DNA of 41,705 bases from JAHDCJ01 sp039028895 (lineage in GTDB: Bacteria > Bacteroidota > Bacteroidia > Chitinophagales > Saprospiraceae). Below, one piece after another: positions 1 to 7,208 of the stretch. Every line of letters starts with the position of its first letter. Positions within the stretch are counted from its first letter, which is position 1. The translations under genes and the position numbers were made by a program. The stretch lies in NCBI GenBank assembly GCA_039028895.1, contig JBCCHF010000048.1, positions 1-41,705 of the forward strand, read 5' to 3'. The notes beneath the pieces are model-generated. The model was not told the DNA's origin, made no database searches, and saw nothing but the letters and a program-made list of their open reading frames with translations.

Positions 1-392
1 AGTAATCAATTAAAATCAATGGTTTGTTATTGATTCTGTGTTCCGAGCTCATAGTATATAATAAGATCTGTACCAGGCAATTATCTGCGACTTTGTATAA
101 ACTACCATGATTAATTAAATGTGGAAAATTGAGAGCGCTGAGAATCGGCTGCAAATTTTGTGGCTGGATAGTCTTGCACATGTGAAAACCTAAATGCGGT
201 AATCTCAATAAAATCATCCACTTTGTCATTTTATCAATTAATCTGGATTTCAATGGGTCTCAGTCTCCGTGAACTGTCCACTACCCTGTTTGATTATGGG
301 GGAAATCTAAGTACTCTACATAAAAATATTATGTTAAATAATAAATTTTGCCACCTTTCTATTAATAATGTCATAGTGAAAGTCCATCACCA
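1..392. other. Left-edge stretch without a recognisable gene
   Basis: This AT-rich stretch lies downstream of the LuxR-type gene that ends at 393. The only open frame (223-459, plus strand) runs into the 3' end of that gene on the other strand, has low-complexity composition and resembles no family I know, so I do not call it. The motif AATCAAT occurs at 4-10 and 14-20, and its complement ATTGATT at 29-35, which is unremarkable in such AT-rich DNA. I see no terminator hairpin and no RNA gene. Confidence 0.5.
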
Positions 393-1406
393 TCAATCTG
401 GAGTTTGCACTTCTTTCCGGGATTTGATGCCGAGTTTCTTGAAGATGCTATGGACATGAGATTTTACGGTACTGATACCAATGTGCAGCTCAGAGGATAT
501 TTCCTTATTTGATTTCCCTTGGCTAATCAGTCTGTAAACTTTTCTTTCCTGCAGGGATAGTGGGTTGGCCTGTTTTTGAGAAAGGCTCTCCCCTTCCAGG
601 TTAACCTGACGCCTTTGATACAGGAGATAAATGGCACAAATGCCTGATACTATAAGCGCAAACGTTAGGAAAGGTGGAATTGACGTGTTTTTTTCTGTAT
701 CATACCCCATAAACTCCAATTCTCTTTTAAATTCTTTAAAATATGGCGATTTATGATGTTTATTTTCCCACTTGGAGATAAAATCTTGATAAAATCTACC
801 ATGTTCATTAAACGTTCTTGCCAAATTTACCGAGTTAAGTGCTATAAGACTTACAAGGAAGTGATTACATGTGTCTGCGAAATTGATATACAGTTCCTCT
901 TTCCTGGAATTTCGGTAATACTGGTTTTTCTGGGATTTCTGTTGCTGTGCCAAATCAACTTTTAAAGTCTCCAGGTCTGATAAAAGTGCATTGGCTTGAT
1001 GTCCTTCCCATGATGCATTCCTGAAAAGGAGATCATACTCGCCTGCCATAAGCCGGATACGAGAGTCATTATTCATTACAAAATGGACGTGATTCTCTTC
1101 TCGTCCCCCAATGATAATGGTTGAAATTGGATCACCTTTTTTACAAATATGGAGCCTGTAGATGCGATCATCGCCTGGTAGATTATAGCCTTCAAACCCG
1201 AAGCTTCCGTCTTGTCCAATCTCAGATTCAGCGATGATGAATTCATCGGCCACTGTATTCAGGTCATCAAGTGTAAAAATGGCTGAGAGATAGATCTTTG
1301 TCTCCCAACCTTCAGGAAGCATTATACTTCCCGATATTTCATAATCAGCTTTTAGTCCCAGGGAAAATAGAACTAACCAAAATGTGCAATAGAGTGTTCT
1401 CAACAT
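393..1406 (-). CDS. Membrane-tethered LuxR-family transcriptional regulator with periplasmic N-terminal domain
   Basis: This 337-residue protein has a signal-like hydrophobic start (residues 1-20), a predicted periplasmic part of about 220 residues, one membrane segment (about 245-264, followed by RR), and a C-terminal LuxR/GerE helix-turn-helix (about 281-335, with SLQERKVYRLISQG and NKEISSELHIGISTVKSHV). Residues 22-120 read like the DUF4369-type beta domain found ahead of Bacteroidota thioredoxin-like proteins (ISGSI, then KIYL, then DGSFGFEG); that match is tentative. Residues 145-235 are helical and charged. The likely role is a one-component sensor that reads an envelope signal and binds DNA from the membrane. 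The gene follows the small secreted protein gene at 1414-1803 with a 7-nt gap, so the two probably share a transcript. The HTH call is firm; the ligand and targets are unknown. Confidence 0.8.
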   Translation of the reverse strand: MLRTLYCTFWLVLFSLGLKADYEISGSIMLPEGWETKIYLSAIFTLDDLNTVADEFIIAESEIGQDGSFGFEGYNLPGDDRIYRLHICKKGDPISTIIIGGREENHVHFVMNNDSRIRLMAGEYDLLFRNASWEGHQANALLSDLETLKVDLAQQQKSQKNQYYRNSRKEELYINFADTCNHFLVSLIALNSVNLARTFNEHGRFYQDFISKWENKHHKSPYFKEFKRELEFMGYDTEKNTSIPPFLTFALIVSGICAIYLLYQRRQVNLEGESLSQKQANPLSLQERKVYRLISQGKSNKEISSELHIGISTVKSHVHSIFKKLGIKSRKEVQTPD

Positions 1407-1413
1407 TGTGGTG

Positions 1414-1803
1414 CTAGTTTTGACGTATGGTATAGGTGATTTTACCGCTGGCGGTATCAGAGTTTATCTTCACATTCCAAATTCCGGGATCGGGGCTCGT
1501 GTGTGATTCCACCATGATGCCTTTTGCCTTTTTGCCCTTCCCCGCTTTCAGGCACATATTATTAACTTTTTCTCCATTGGGATTGTAAACAACTAACATC
1601 ACCTCACCGCCTTCTATTGTCCCGTTGAGTTCAATTTTTAATTTAGAAGCACCTTGCTCCACATTGATAACGATGTTTTCCGAATGATCCTTTCCATCTA
1701 GTTGGATGGTTCTATCCATTCTTGTGGGTTGATCCTGTGAAAAGACAGTTGTCGGCAAGCTTGCCAGAAAGATGATGCAACAACTAAAAACTAATGTTTT
1801 CAT
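1414..1803 (-). CDS. Small secreted protein, unknown function
   Basis: The 129-residue product has a clear signal peptide (residues 1-22, ending VFSQ). The mature part is beta-rich with alternating hydrophobic residues and the phrase PGIWNVKINSDTASGKITYTI near its C-terminus, which suggests a small beta-sandwich of the kind seen in secreted accessory domains. A lysine/glycine-rich loop (KAGKGKKAKG) sits near residues 83-92. No T9SS sorting domain or lipobox is visible, so it is probably soluble in the periplasm or exported. It is the first gene of a two-gene unit with the tethered LuxR-type regulator downstream, so it may be that regulator's ligand, partner or signal modifier; this is inference from position only. 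Confidence 0.65.
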   Translation of the reverse strand: MKTLVFSCCIIFLASLPTTVFSQDQPTRMDRTIQLDGKDHSENIVINVEQGASKLKIELNGTIEGGEVMLVVYNPNGEKVNNMCLKAGKGKKAKGIMVESHTSPDPGIWNVKINSDTASGKITYTIRQN

Positions 1804-1899
1804 AATCTGAATTTTTTAGAAATTAATGAATAATTCAAAATTATAGGCTCAACAAAGTGTATCCTATTATTCATAGATTGAAAAAAGGTTGAAAAAGGA

Positions 1900-1927
1900 T
1901 TGAAATTCTTCTAACTTTCTACTTTCG
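1900..1927 (+). promoter_or_regulatory. Possible Bacteroidota-type promoter for the PPK2 operon
   Basis: TTG at 1900-1902 is followed after 17 nt by TACTTTCG at 1920-1927, one mismatch from TAnnTTTG. It lies about 20 nt ahead of the TTG start at 1946. The spacing is slightly short and the -7 box imperfect, so this is a weak call. Confidence 0.3.
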
Positions 1928-1945
1928 AACTAAATACCCTTAAAA

Positions 1946-2815
1946 TTGGAGACAATAAGTTCAGACATTTTCACCACGTTTACAGCAGAAGACCTGTTAA
2001 GTGCCAGGAGGCGTGATGACCTCATCAATACCGCCCAGGAGAAAGGCATAAACCTTAATCGTCAACTCCGTTATATCAGGTATGAAGAGGAATTAAGACA
2101 TCTTCAGGCAGAATTGGTTAATCTTCAACAATGGATTGCCAGGAAAAAGATGAGGGTCGCAATTATTTTTGAAGGACGCGATGCAGCGGGAAAAGGTGGA
2201 TCGATCAAACGGTTTGTAGAACACCTCAACCCCAGGTCAATGCGCGTTGTAGCCCTGGCCAAACCAACTGAAGTCGAAAAAGGTCAATGGTATTTCAGGC
2301 GGTACATAAAAGAACTGCCCAATCCGGGAGAGATTGTTTTTTTTGATAGAAGCTGGTATAACCGGGCTGTAGTGGAACCAGTAATGGGTTTTTGTACCAA
2401 AGAGCAATATAACCAGTTTATGATCCAGGTTCCGGAATTCGAACATATGCTTTACCAGGATGGAATTGTGCTGATTAAGTTCTGGTTCTCTATTTCCAAA
2501 AATGAGCAAAAAGAGCGATTCAAATCAAGAATTGAAAATCCACTTAAACGTTGGAAGTATAGTCCGGTTGATATGAAAGGCCAGGAACTTTGGAAAAAGT
2601 ACAGTCATTATAAAGAGCAAATGTTTTCGAAAACTCACACGACCTTTAGTCCCTGGATAATCGTAAAAACCAATGAAAAGCGAATTGCCCGATTGGAGAG
2701 TATCCGGTATGTACTCTCCAAATTTGAATTTGTTGGGAAACGAAGAGCAAAAACCACTCTCCTTCCTGACCCCAACATTATAAAAAGATATTATAGAGAC
2801 CTGGATAAAAGCTAA
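1946..2815 (+). CDS. Polyphosphate kinase 2 (PPK2) family protein, first copy
   Basis: PPK2 enzymes transfer phosphate between polyphosphate and nucleotides in the cytoplasm. The 289-residue protein has a helical N-terminal arm, a Walker A-like loop GRDAAGKGG (77-85), the lid region KPTEVEKGQWYFRRY (106-120) and the Walker B segment VFFDRSWYNR (131-140, D134). Size and motifs fit the one-domain PPK2 class. No ATG exists before residue 69, well inside the conserved fold, and an in-frame stop lies at 1931-1933, so TTG at 1946 is the only sensible start. A second PPK2 gene follows after 8 nt. Whether it prefers ADP, GDP or AMP cannot be read from the motifs I can see. Confidence 0.92.
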   Translation: METISSDIFTTFTAEDLLSARRRDDLINTAQEKGINLNRQLRYIRYEEELRHLQAELVNLQQWIARKKMRVAIIFEGRDAAGKGGSIKRFVEHLNPRSMRVVALAKPTEVEKGQWYFRRYIKELPNPGEIVFFDRSWYNRAVVEPVMGFCTKEQYNQFMIQVPEFEHMLYQDGIVLIKFWFSISKNEQKERFKSRIENPLKRWKYSPVDMKGQELWKKYSHYKEQMFSKTHTTFSPWIIVKTNEKRIARLESIRYVLSKFEFVGKRRAKTTLLPDPNIIKRYYRDLDKS

Positions 2816-2823
2816 TTATCAGT

Positions 2824-3636
2824 ATGAGTAACCCCCTAAACAAGAATGGACAGGAATTCAGGCTTACGGAAGAAGATGTTAGAATTTTGAATTCCAGGAT
2901 AGGCTTAAAACATCTTTTTGCCAATCAAAAGATAAATATTGAACGTGTATTACGGTTGGCCAAGTACGAACTAAAGCTCAGGTCTTTGCAAGTAGAACTG
3001 ATCAGGCTACAACAATGGATTAGACGAGAGGGTAAACGTGTAGTGATCTTATTTGAAGGCCGTGATGCTGCTGGAAAAGGCGGAGCGATTCGGAGAATAA
3101 CTTCTCATATCAATCCCAGATATTTCAGGATTGTTGCCCTACCAAAGCCAACTGAAGAAGAATTGGGTCAGTGGTATTTTAAACGGTACATCAATAAATT
3201 ACCAAATCCTGGAGAGATCGTGTTCTTCGACAGGAGTTGGTATAACCGGGCTGTCGTAGAGCCTGTAAACGATTTCTGTACACAGGAGCAGTACAAGATA
3301 TTTATGGGACAGGTCAATGAATTTGAGAGGATGATTGTGGAATCAGGAACTTATCTCATCAAATTTTATTTCTCAATCTCAAAAGAGAAACAGGCTGAGC
3401 GATTTGGAGAAATCAAATCCAACCCCCTTAAAAAGTGGAAGATCTCACCTGTTGATGAACGCGCCCAGGAATTGTGGGACGTTTATACTGAATACAAAGA
3501 GCGTATGTTTGAACAAACAGACACGGAACACGCTCCCTGGATTGTTATCCAAGCCAATAAGAAGACTGAAGCCAGGCTTGCCGCAACCGAGCATATACTA
3601 GGCGCTATTCCATATGATAAAACAATAGAGGTTTGA
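2824..3636 (+). CDS. Polyphosphate kinase 2 (PPK2) family protein, second copy
   Basis: This 270-residue paralog of the preceding gene carries the same core: GRDAAGKGG (79-87), KPTEEELGQWYFKRY (108-122), VFFDRSWYNR (133-142, D136) and an SPVD segment near the C-terminal third. It starts with ATG 8 nt after the first copy ends. The two copies agree closely through the catalytic core but differ in the N-terminal arm and the C-terminal tail, where the first copy is longer. Tandem duplication with divergence is the natural reading; they may have different nucleotide preference or form a mixed oligomer, which is inference. The membrane redoxin gene begins 1 nt downstream. Confidence 0.92.
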   Translation: MSNPLNKNGQEFRLTEEDVRILNSRIGLKHLFANQKINIERVLRLAKYELKLRSLQVELIRLQQWIRREGKRVVILFEGRDAAGKGGAIRRITSHINPRYFRIVALPKPTEEELGQWYFKRYINKLPNPGEIVFFDRSWYNRAVVEPVNDFCTQEQYKIFMGQVNEFERMIVESGTYLIKFYFSISKEKQAERFGEIKSNPLKKWKISPVDERAQELWDVYTEYKERMFEQTDTEHAPWIVIQANKKTEARLAATEHILGAIPYDKTIEV

Positions 3637-3637
3637 T

Positions 3638-4498
3638 ATGAATATTCTGAAATCGTTGTTCATTAGCCTTTTCATAATGCTGGCGATGGTCATCTTTGTG
3701 AAGTCGTTAACTGAACTCTCTTTCAGCGATCTCAGTTATGAGTGGCTGGGAACTGCCATTTCTTCTGCATCTGTACTCGGATTTTTTTCGTGGGTTTTTA
3801 TCTTAAAACCTCCCCGAACTACTATCAATCTTTGGCTTTTTTCTGCATTAATCTTGATTGGAACTGTTCTCTCGCTTGCTGCTGGCAGTGTCCATGAATT
3901 TGGATTTCAGCCCTTTTTGCTGTCTTCTTTTATCTTCGGACTGTGGTTGTTATATCTGTATTGGTATTCTTTTTTCTCAGGCCGTTCAGCATTAAAGATA
4001 AAGGTTGGTGAAGCTTTCCCTCCATTCTCTGCTATCAATGAAAAAGGAGAAGCAGTCACAGAAAAATCTTTTCTGGGTTCCCCTACCCTTTTATTGTTCT
4101 ATCGAGGCAATTGGTGTCCTTTATGTATGGCTCAAATCAATGAGATAGCGGATAAATATCGTGCGATTTCTGAAGGTGGAACCGAGATTTTCCTTGTCAG
4201 TCCACAATCTGCTTCTCATACCAAAAGGTTAGCCAGGCGCTTCAACGTTCCTTTCAATTTCATCATTGATCGCGAATTAAAACTGGCCAAAATCCTGAAT
4301 AACTTCCATGATAATGGCACTCCGTTTGGCATACAGGTTTTTGGCTTCGATTCTGATACGGTTTACCCTTTAGTAGTCATCCTTGATCAACATAACAAAG
4401 TGGCCTGGATTGACCAGACTGACAATTACCGCCTTCGTCCAGTACCCGGTAATTTTATCTCAGTTATCAATAATCTTAGTTTAAATCCTACATCTTGA
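3638..4498 (+). CDS. Membrane-anchored peroxiredoxin-like (AhpC/TSA) protein
   Basis: The 286-residue protein combines four predicted membrane helices (about 5-22, 37-58, 65-85, 92-112) with a thioredoxin-fold AhpC/TSA-like domain (about 122-286). The redox site is in FYRGNWCPLCMAQ, a CxxC pair at C160 and C163, as in the peroxiredoxin-like group with RGxWCPxC. The order of a strand (LLLFYRG), the CxxC helix, a later IDRELKLA segment and a terminal VVILD strand matches the redoxin fold. The catalytic domain would face the compartment after the fourth helix; four helices with a cytoplasmic N-terminus would leave it in the cytoplasm, but I cannot fix the topology. It sits 1 nt after the second PPK2 gene and overlaps the GH13 gene by 4 nt. 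Confidence 0.8.
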   Translation: MNILKSLFISLFIMLAMVIFVKSLTELSFSDLSYEWLGTAISSASVLGFFSWVFILKPPRTTINLWLFSALILIGTVLSLAAGSVHEFGFQPFLLSSFIFGLWLLYLYWYSFFSGRSALKIKVGEAFPPFSAINEKGEAVTEKSFLGSPTLLLFYRGNWCPLCMAQINEIADKYRAISEGGTEIFLVSPQSASHTKRLARRFNVPFNFIIDRELKLAKILNNFHDNGTPFGIQVFGFDSDTVYPLVVILDQHNKVAWIDQTDNYRLRPVPGNFISVINNLSLNPTS

Positions 4499-5919
4499 AC
4501 AACTTTCGTCTTCCCAAGTATCCTGGCATTTTTGAAATAAATACAAGGGCCTGGCTTGAATCCATGCAATCCAAATACCCGGATATCAAATTAAATGATG
4601 TTCATCCTGATATATGGAGTGAGATAAAGAACCAAGGATTTGACCTGGTTTGGTTAATGGGTGTCTGGCAAAATAATGTACACCTTGTCGATAAATACGC
4701 CTATGACGAAGGGTTATTAGATGCCTATGGAAAAGCGTTACCTGATTGGACAAAACAGGATGTTGTAGGATCTCCCTATGCTATTGATCAATATAAGCTG
4801 AATCCCTTAATTGGGAAAAAAGGGGCTTTGAGATCGGTAAAAACTGAAATGAATAATTTGGGATTGGGACTCATTCTGGATTTCGTTCCTAATCATTTTC
4901 ATGCTGAGAGCCAGATTATAGAACAGGTGCCAAATGCATTTCTGAAAGGTTCTAAAGATTTACTTGAGAAAGATCCAGTAACTTACTATGAATCAGTGCA
5001 TAATGCAGAATTAATACTTGCTCATGGCAAAGACCCCTACTTTGCAGCTTGGCAGGATACCGTTCAGGTAAATATCTTTCACGAAGCTGGCAGGAAATTG
5101 TTGATTAACACATTATTGGAGTTGACCAAAGTTTGCGACGGGGTAAGATGTGATATGGCCATGTTACTTATGAACGATGTATTTTCAGAAACCTGGAAAC
5201 AACCTTTAGCAATTCATGAAGCCACCTCCCCAGGAAATGAATTTTGGTTTGAGGCGATTTCTGCTGTAAAAGCAGTTCGGCCTGATTTCATCTTTATTGC
5301 AGAAGCTTATTGGGACCTCGAATGGGATCTTCAACAATTGGGATTTGACTTTACCTACGATAAACGGCTAAGAGACCGATTATTGTTTAACCCCGTCCAT
5401 GAAGTCAGAGATCATCTGCGGGCTACGGGTGAATTTCAGGACAAGTCAGTTCGATTCCTTGAAAATCACGATGAAGATCGTGCTTTCTCGGCATTTGGTG
5501 AGCAGAAAAGCATGGCAGCTGCCATGGTAACTTATACAGTTCCGGGAATGCGATTTGTTCATGACGGCCAATTTGAGGGTGTAAAAAACAAAGTGCCGGT
5601 TCAATTAGGCAGGTTCCCAAGGACTTTTGCTAATCAAAGATTGATCAGGTTTTATACAAAACTGTTTAAATTAATCAACTCCGAGATATTCAGGAATGGA
5701 GATTGGGGGCTTATTGAGGTTTATCCAAAAGACGATGATTCATTTAGTAATATATTGGCCTGGGAATGGCGTAATGGAAATGACCACGCTATAGTTATCA
5801 TCAACTATTCCCCATTTCCAGCAAGCTGTTTTGTTAGCAAGGGCAAGCTTAACCGTTCTTTTGTCCTTGAGGCGTATCACAGTGTGATTTACAATAATGA
5901 GGTCAACATTGAATTTTAA
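4495..5919 (+). CDS. Alpha-amylase family (GH13) glycoside hydrolase or transglycosylase
   Basis: The 474-residue protein has the GH13 (beta/alpha)8 signatures: region I DFVPNH (129-134), region II DGVRCDMA with the expected nucleophile D220, region III FIAEAYWD with the expected acid/base E270, and region IV ENHDED with H325-D326. A C-terminal beta domain (about 400-474) follows. There is no signal peptide, so it is probably cytoplasmic and acts on alpha-glucans or an alpha-glucoside. The start is TTG, overlapping the redoxin gene stop in the 4-base string TTGA (4495-4498), typical of translational coupling. Its stop shares TTAA (5916-5919) with the convergent NTP pyrophosphohydrolase gene. 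The substrate cannot be deduced from the sequence alone. Confidence 0.88.
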   Translation: MNNFRLPKYPGIFEINTRAWLESMQSKYPDIKLNDVHPDIWSEIKNQGFDLVWLMGVWQNNVHLVDKYAYDEGLLDAYGKALPDWTKQDVVGSPYAIDQYKLNPLIGKKGALRSVKTEMNNLGLGLILDFVPNHFHAESQIIEQVPNAFLKGSKDLLEKDPVTYYESVHNAELILAHGKDPYFAAWQDTVQVNIFHEAGRKLLINTLLELTKVCDGVRCDMAMLLMNDVFSETWKQPLAIHEATSPGNEFWFEAISAVKAVRPDFIFIAEAYWDLEWDLQQLGFDFTYDKRLRDRLLFNPVHEVRDHLRATGEFQDKSVRFLENHDEDRAFSAFGEQKSMAAAMVTYTVPGMRFVHDGQFEGVKNKVPVQLGRFPRTFANQRLIRFYTKLFKLINSEIFRNGDWGLIEVYPKDDDSFSNILAWEWRNGNDHAIVIINYSPFPASCFVSKGKLNRSFVLEAYHSVIYNNEVNIEF

Positions 5920-6404
5920 GAATTCTCCCTCAGAATTGAAGCAAGATCGGCCGGAGAATAGTTGATCGATTTCAAAGTCTTATTATCCCCTTTCCGGTAA
6001 ACGAGATATAAACCATCTTTCTCCGCATAATAACTCTCTGTGCCATCCCTTTTTGCATAATGTGCCATAGTCGCCTCGGCTTCTTCCGGCGTCTTACAGG
6101 CTTTACTCATGTTTGATCTTTGGACCTCATTGAAAAGCTCTGTAAACTTCTCACCCAGACCAAATTCCAGAACAGCACCTGATAAAACGTATTGGATATC
6201 ACATAAAGCATCAGCTATCTCAACAAGATCGTTGTCGTTTATAGCTTCTTGCAGTTCTTTGACCTCTTCAGATAACAAGGCAACCCTTAACTTGCAGCGA
6301 TCAGGTGAAGGTATTTGTGGGGTTTCGAGTACAGGGTGTTGGAAAGTGCGGTGGAATTCTGCTACTTGATTTAAAGCATCAATTTTATTCATTTTGTTAT
6401 CCAT
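5916..6404 (-). CDS. All-alpha NTP pyrophosphohydrolase (MazG/PRA-PH-like)
   Basis: The 162-residue protein carries the ExxE and ExxD pattern of all-alpha NTP pyrophosphatases: EEVKE (46-50) followed by EIADALCD (62-69), where E47, E50, E62 and D65 would bind Mg2+. An ISxxR-less, single-domain layout and length fit the phosphoribosyl-ATP pyrophosphatase-like/MazG-like superfamily. The C-terminal 45 residues (YYAEKDGLYLVYRKGDNKT) form a small beta hairpin extension. The likely role is hydrolysis of a non-canonical or surplus nucleoside triphosphate to monophosphate and pyrophosphate, a housekeeping function. It is a single gene convergent with the GH13 gene; the stop codons share the string TTAA. 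A second ATG four codons in (residue 5) is an alternative start. Confidence 0.82.
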   Translation of the reverse strand: MDNKMNKIDALNQVAEFHRTFQHPVLETPQIPSPDRCKLRVALLSEEVKELQEAINDNDLVEIADALCDIQYVLSGAVLEFGLGEKFTELFNEVQRSNMSKACKTPEEAEATMAHYAKRDGTESYYAEKDGLYLVYRKGDNKTLKSINYSPADLASILRENS

Positions 6405-6449
6405 GCCGAGGCTTTTTTAAATAAGGTGTAAATGTAAAGAGCTGGTATG

Positions 6450-6484
6450 AAAGAACAAAAATTAGTCTAATTTTTCCGTTCTTT
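6450..6484. promoter_or_regulatory. Long AT-rich dyad in a divergent intergenic region
   Basis: AAAAATTAG (6457-6465) and CTAATTTTT (6467-6475) form a perfect 9-bp inverted repeat around a central T. Outside this, AAAGAAC (6450-6456) pairs with GTTCTTT (6478-6484) once the two bases CC at 6476-6477 are bulged, giving 16 paired positions in total. It lies between the start of the NTP pyrophosphohydrolase gene (6404, minus) and the outer-membrane-like gene (6536, plus), so an operator is more natural than a terminator, though a transcribed hairpin is possible. Confidence 0.5.
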
Positions 6485-6535
6485 GATTTTATAGCATATA
6501 TCTGGTAAAAGCATCAGAATTAAAACTATAATAAA

Positions 6536-7174
6536 ATGAAAAAAAGCAACGACAGCACCCTGAGCAAGGTCGGAGGACTCACCGCAACAGTTCTATTTGT
6601 TTTCTTTTCATCATTTCTTTTGGCCCAACCACCTCAGGTTTGGAGTTCTCCCAATAATGATCAAAATCAGAGAACATTATTGGGTACTGATCTCTCCTTT
6701 GGATATTTCTGGGGATTGGATGTCAATATGGCCATCCAGGATGATATCATGTTCATTGTGGGGGGAAAAGTAGCTTGGGTGATTAATAACTCTGTCGCCA
6801 TTGGTGGCGGAGGTTATGGTTTTTTCAGCGAATATACCAATAACGGGTTTGGCCAGGATTTCTACTTCTACGGTGGATATGGTGGTATTTATATCGAGCC
6901 AATACTAGGTCCCAATTTCCCTGTACACCTCTCATTCCCCACTCTGCTGGGTGGCGGATCTCTTGAATTGGAGAATGAGCCATTCTTTTATGATGTTGAA
7001 CTATTTATTGTAGCAGAGCCAGGTATGTCGCTGGAATTCAATGTTTCACGAGGAATACGATTCGGTTTTAATATCAAACACAGGTTTACCTCCAGGATCG
7101 ATGCTGATGCTCTGGACGAAAAACTACTTCACGGCTGGTCTGGTGGACTAACCATGAAGTTTGGTAGTTTTTAA
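6536..7174 (+). CDS. Putative outer-membrane beta-barrel protein, unknown function
   Basis: The 212-residue protein starts with a basic, then hydrophobic segment ending FFSSFLLAQ (about residues 15-31), a signal peptide for export. The rest alternates aromatic and hydrophobic residues with glycine-rich turns (DLSFGYFWGLDV, FYFYGGYGGIYIEPILG, RFGFNIKHRF) and ends in an aromatic residue after LTMKFGSF, the usual pattern of a small outer-membrane beta-barrel. I count segments for about eight strands, by eye. No ligand-binding motif is recognisable. It is a single-gene unit; the long AT-rich dyad at 6450-6484 lies 51 nt upstream and could control it. Confidence 0.65.
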   Translation: MKKSNDSTLSKVGGLTATVLFVFFSSFLLAQPPQVWSSPNNDQNQRTLLGTDLSFGYFWGLDVNMAIQDDIMFIVGGKVAWVINNSVAIGGGGYGFFSEYTNNGFGQDFYFYGGYGGIYIEPILGPNFPVHLSFPTLLGGGSLELENEPFFYDVELFIVAEPGMSLEFNVSRGIRFGFNIKHRFTSRIDADALDEKLLHGWSGGLTMKFGSF

Positions 7175-7208
7175 AAATGACAGTGAAATAGAATATCGGC
7201 TGTTAGGG

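Noticed and set aside
223..459. Short open frame on the plus strand near the left edge
   Set aside because: It overlaps the 3' end of the LuxR-type gene on the other strand, resembles no protein family, and lacks a credible upstream signal.
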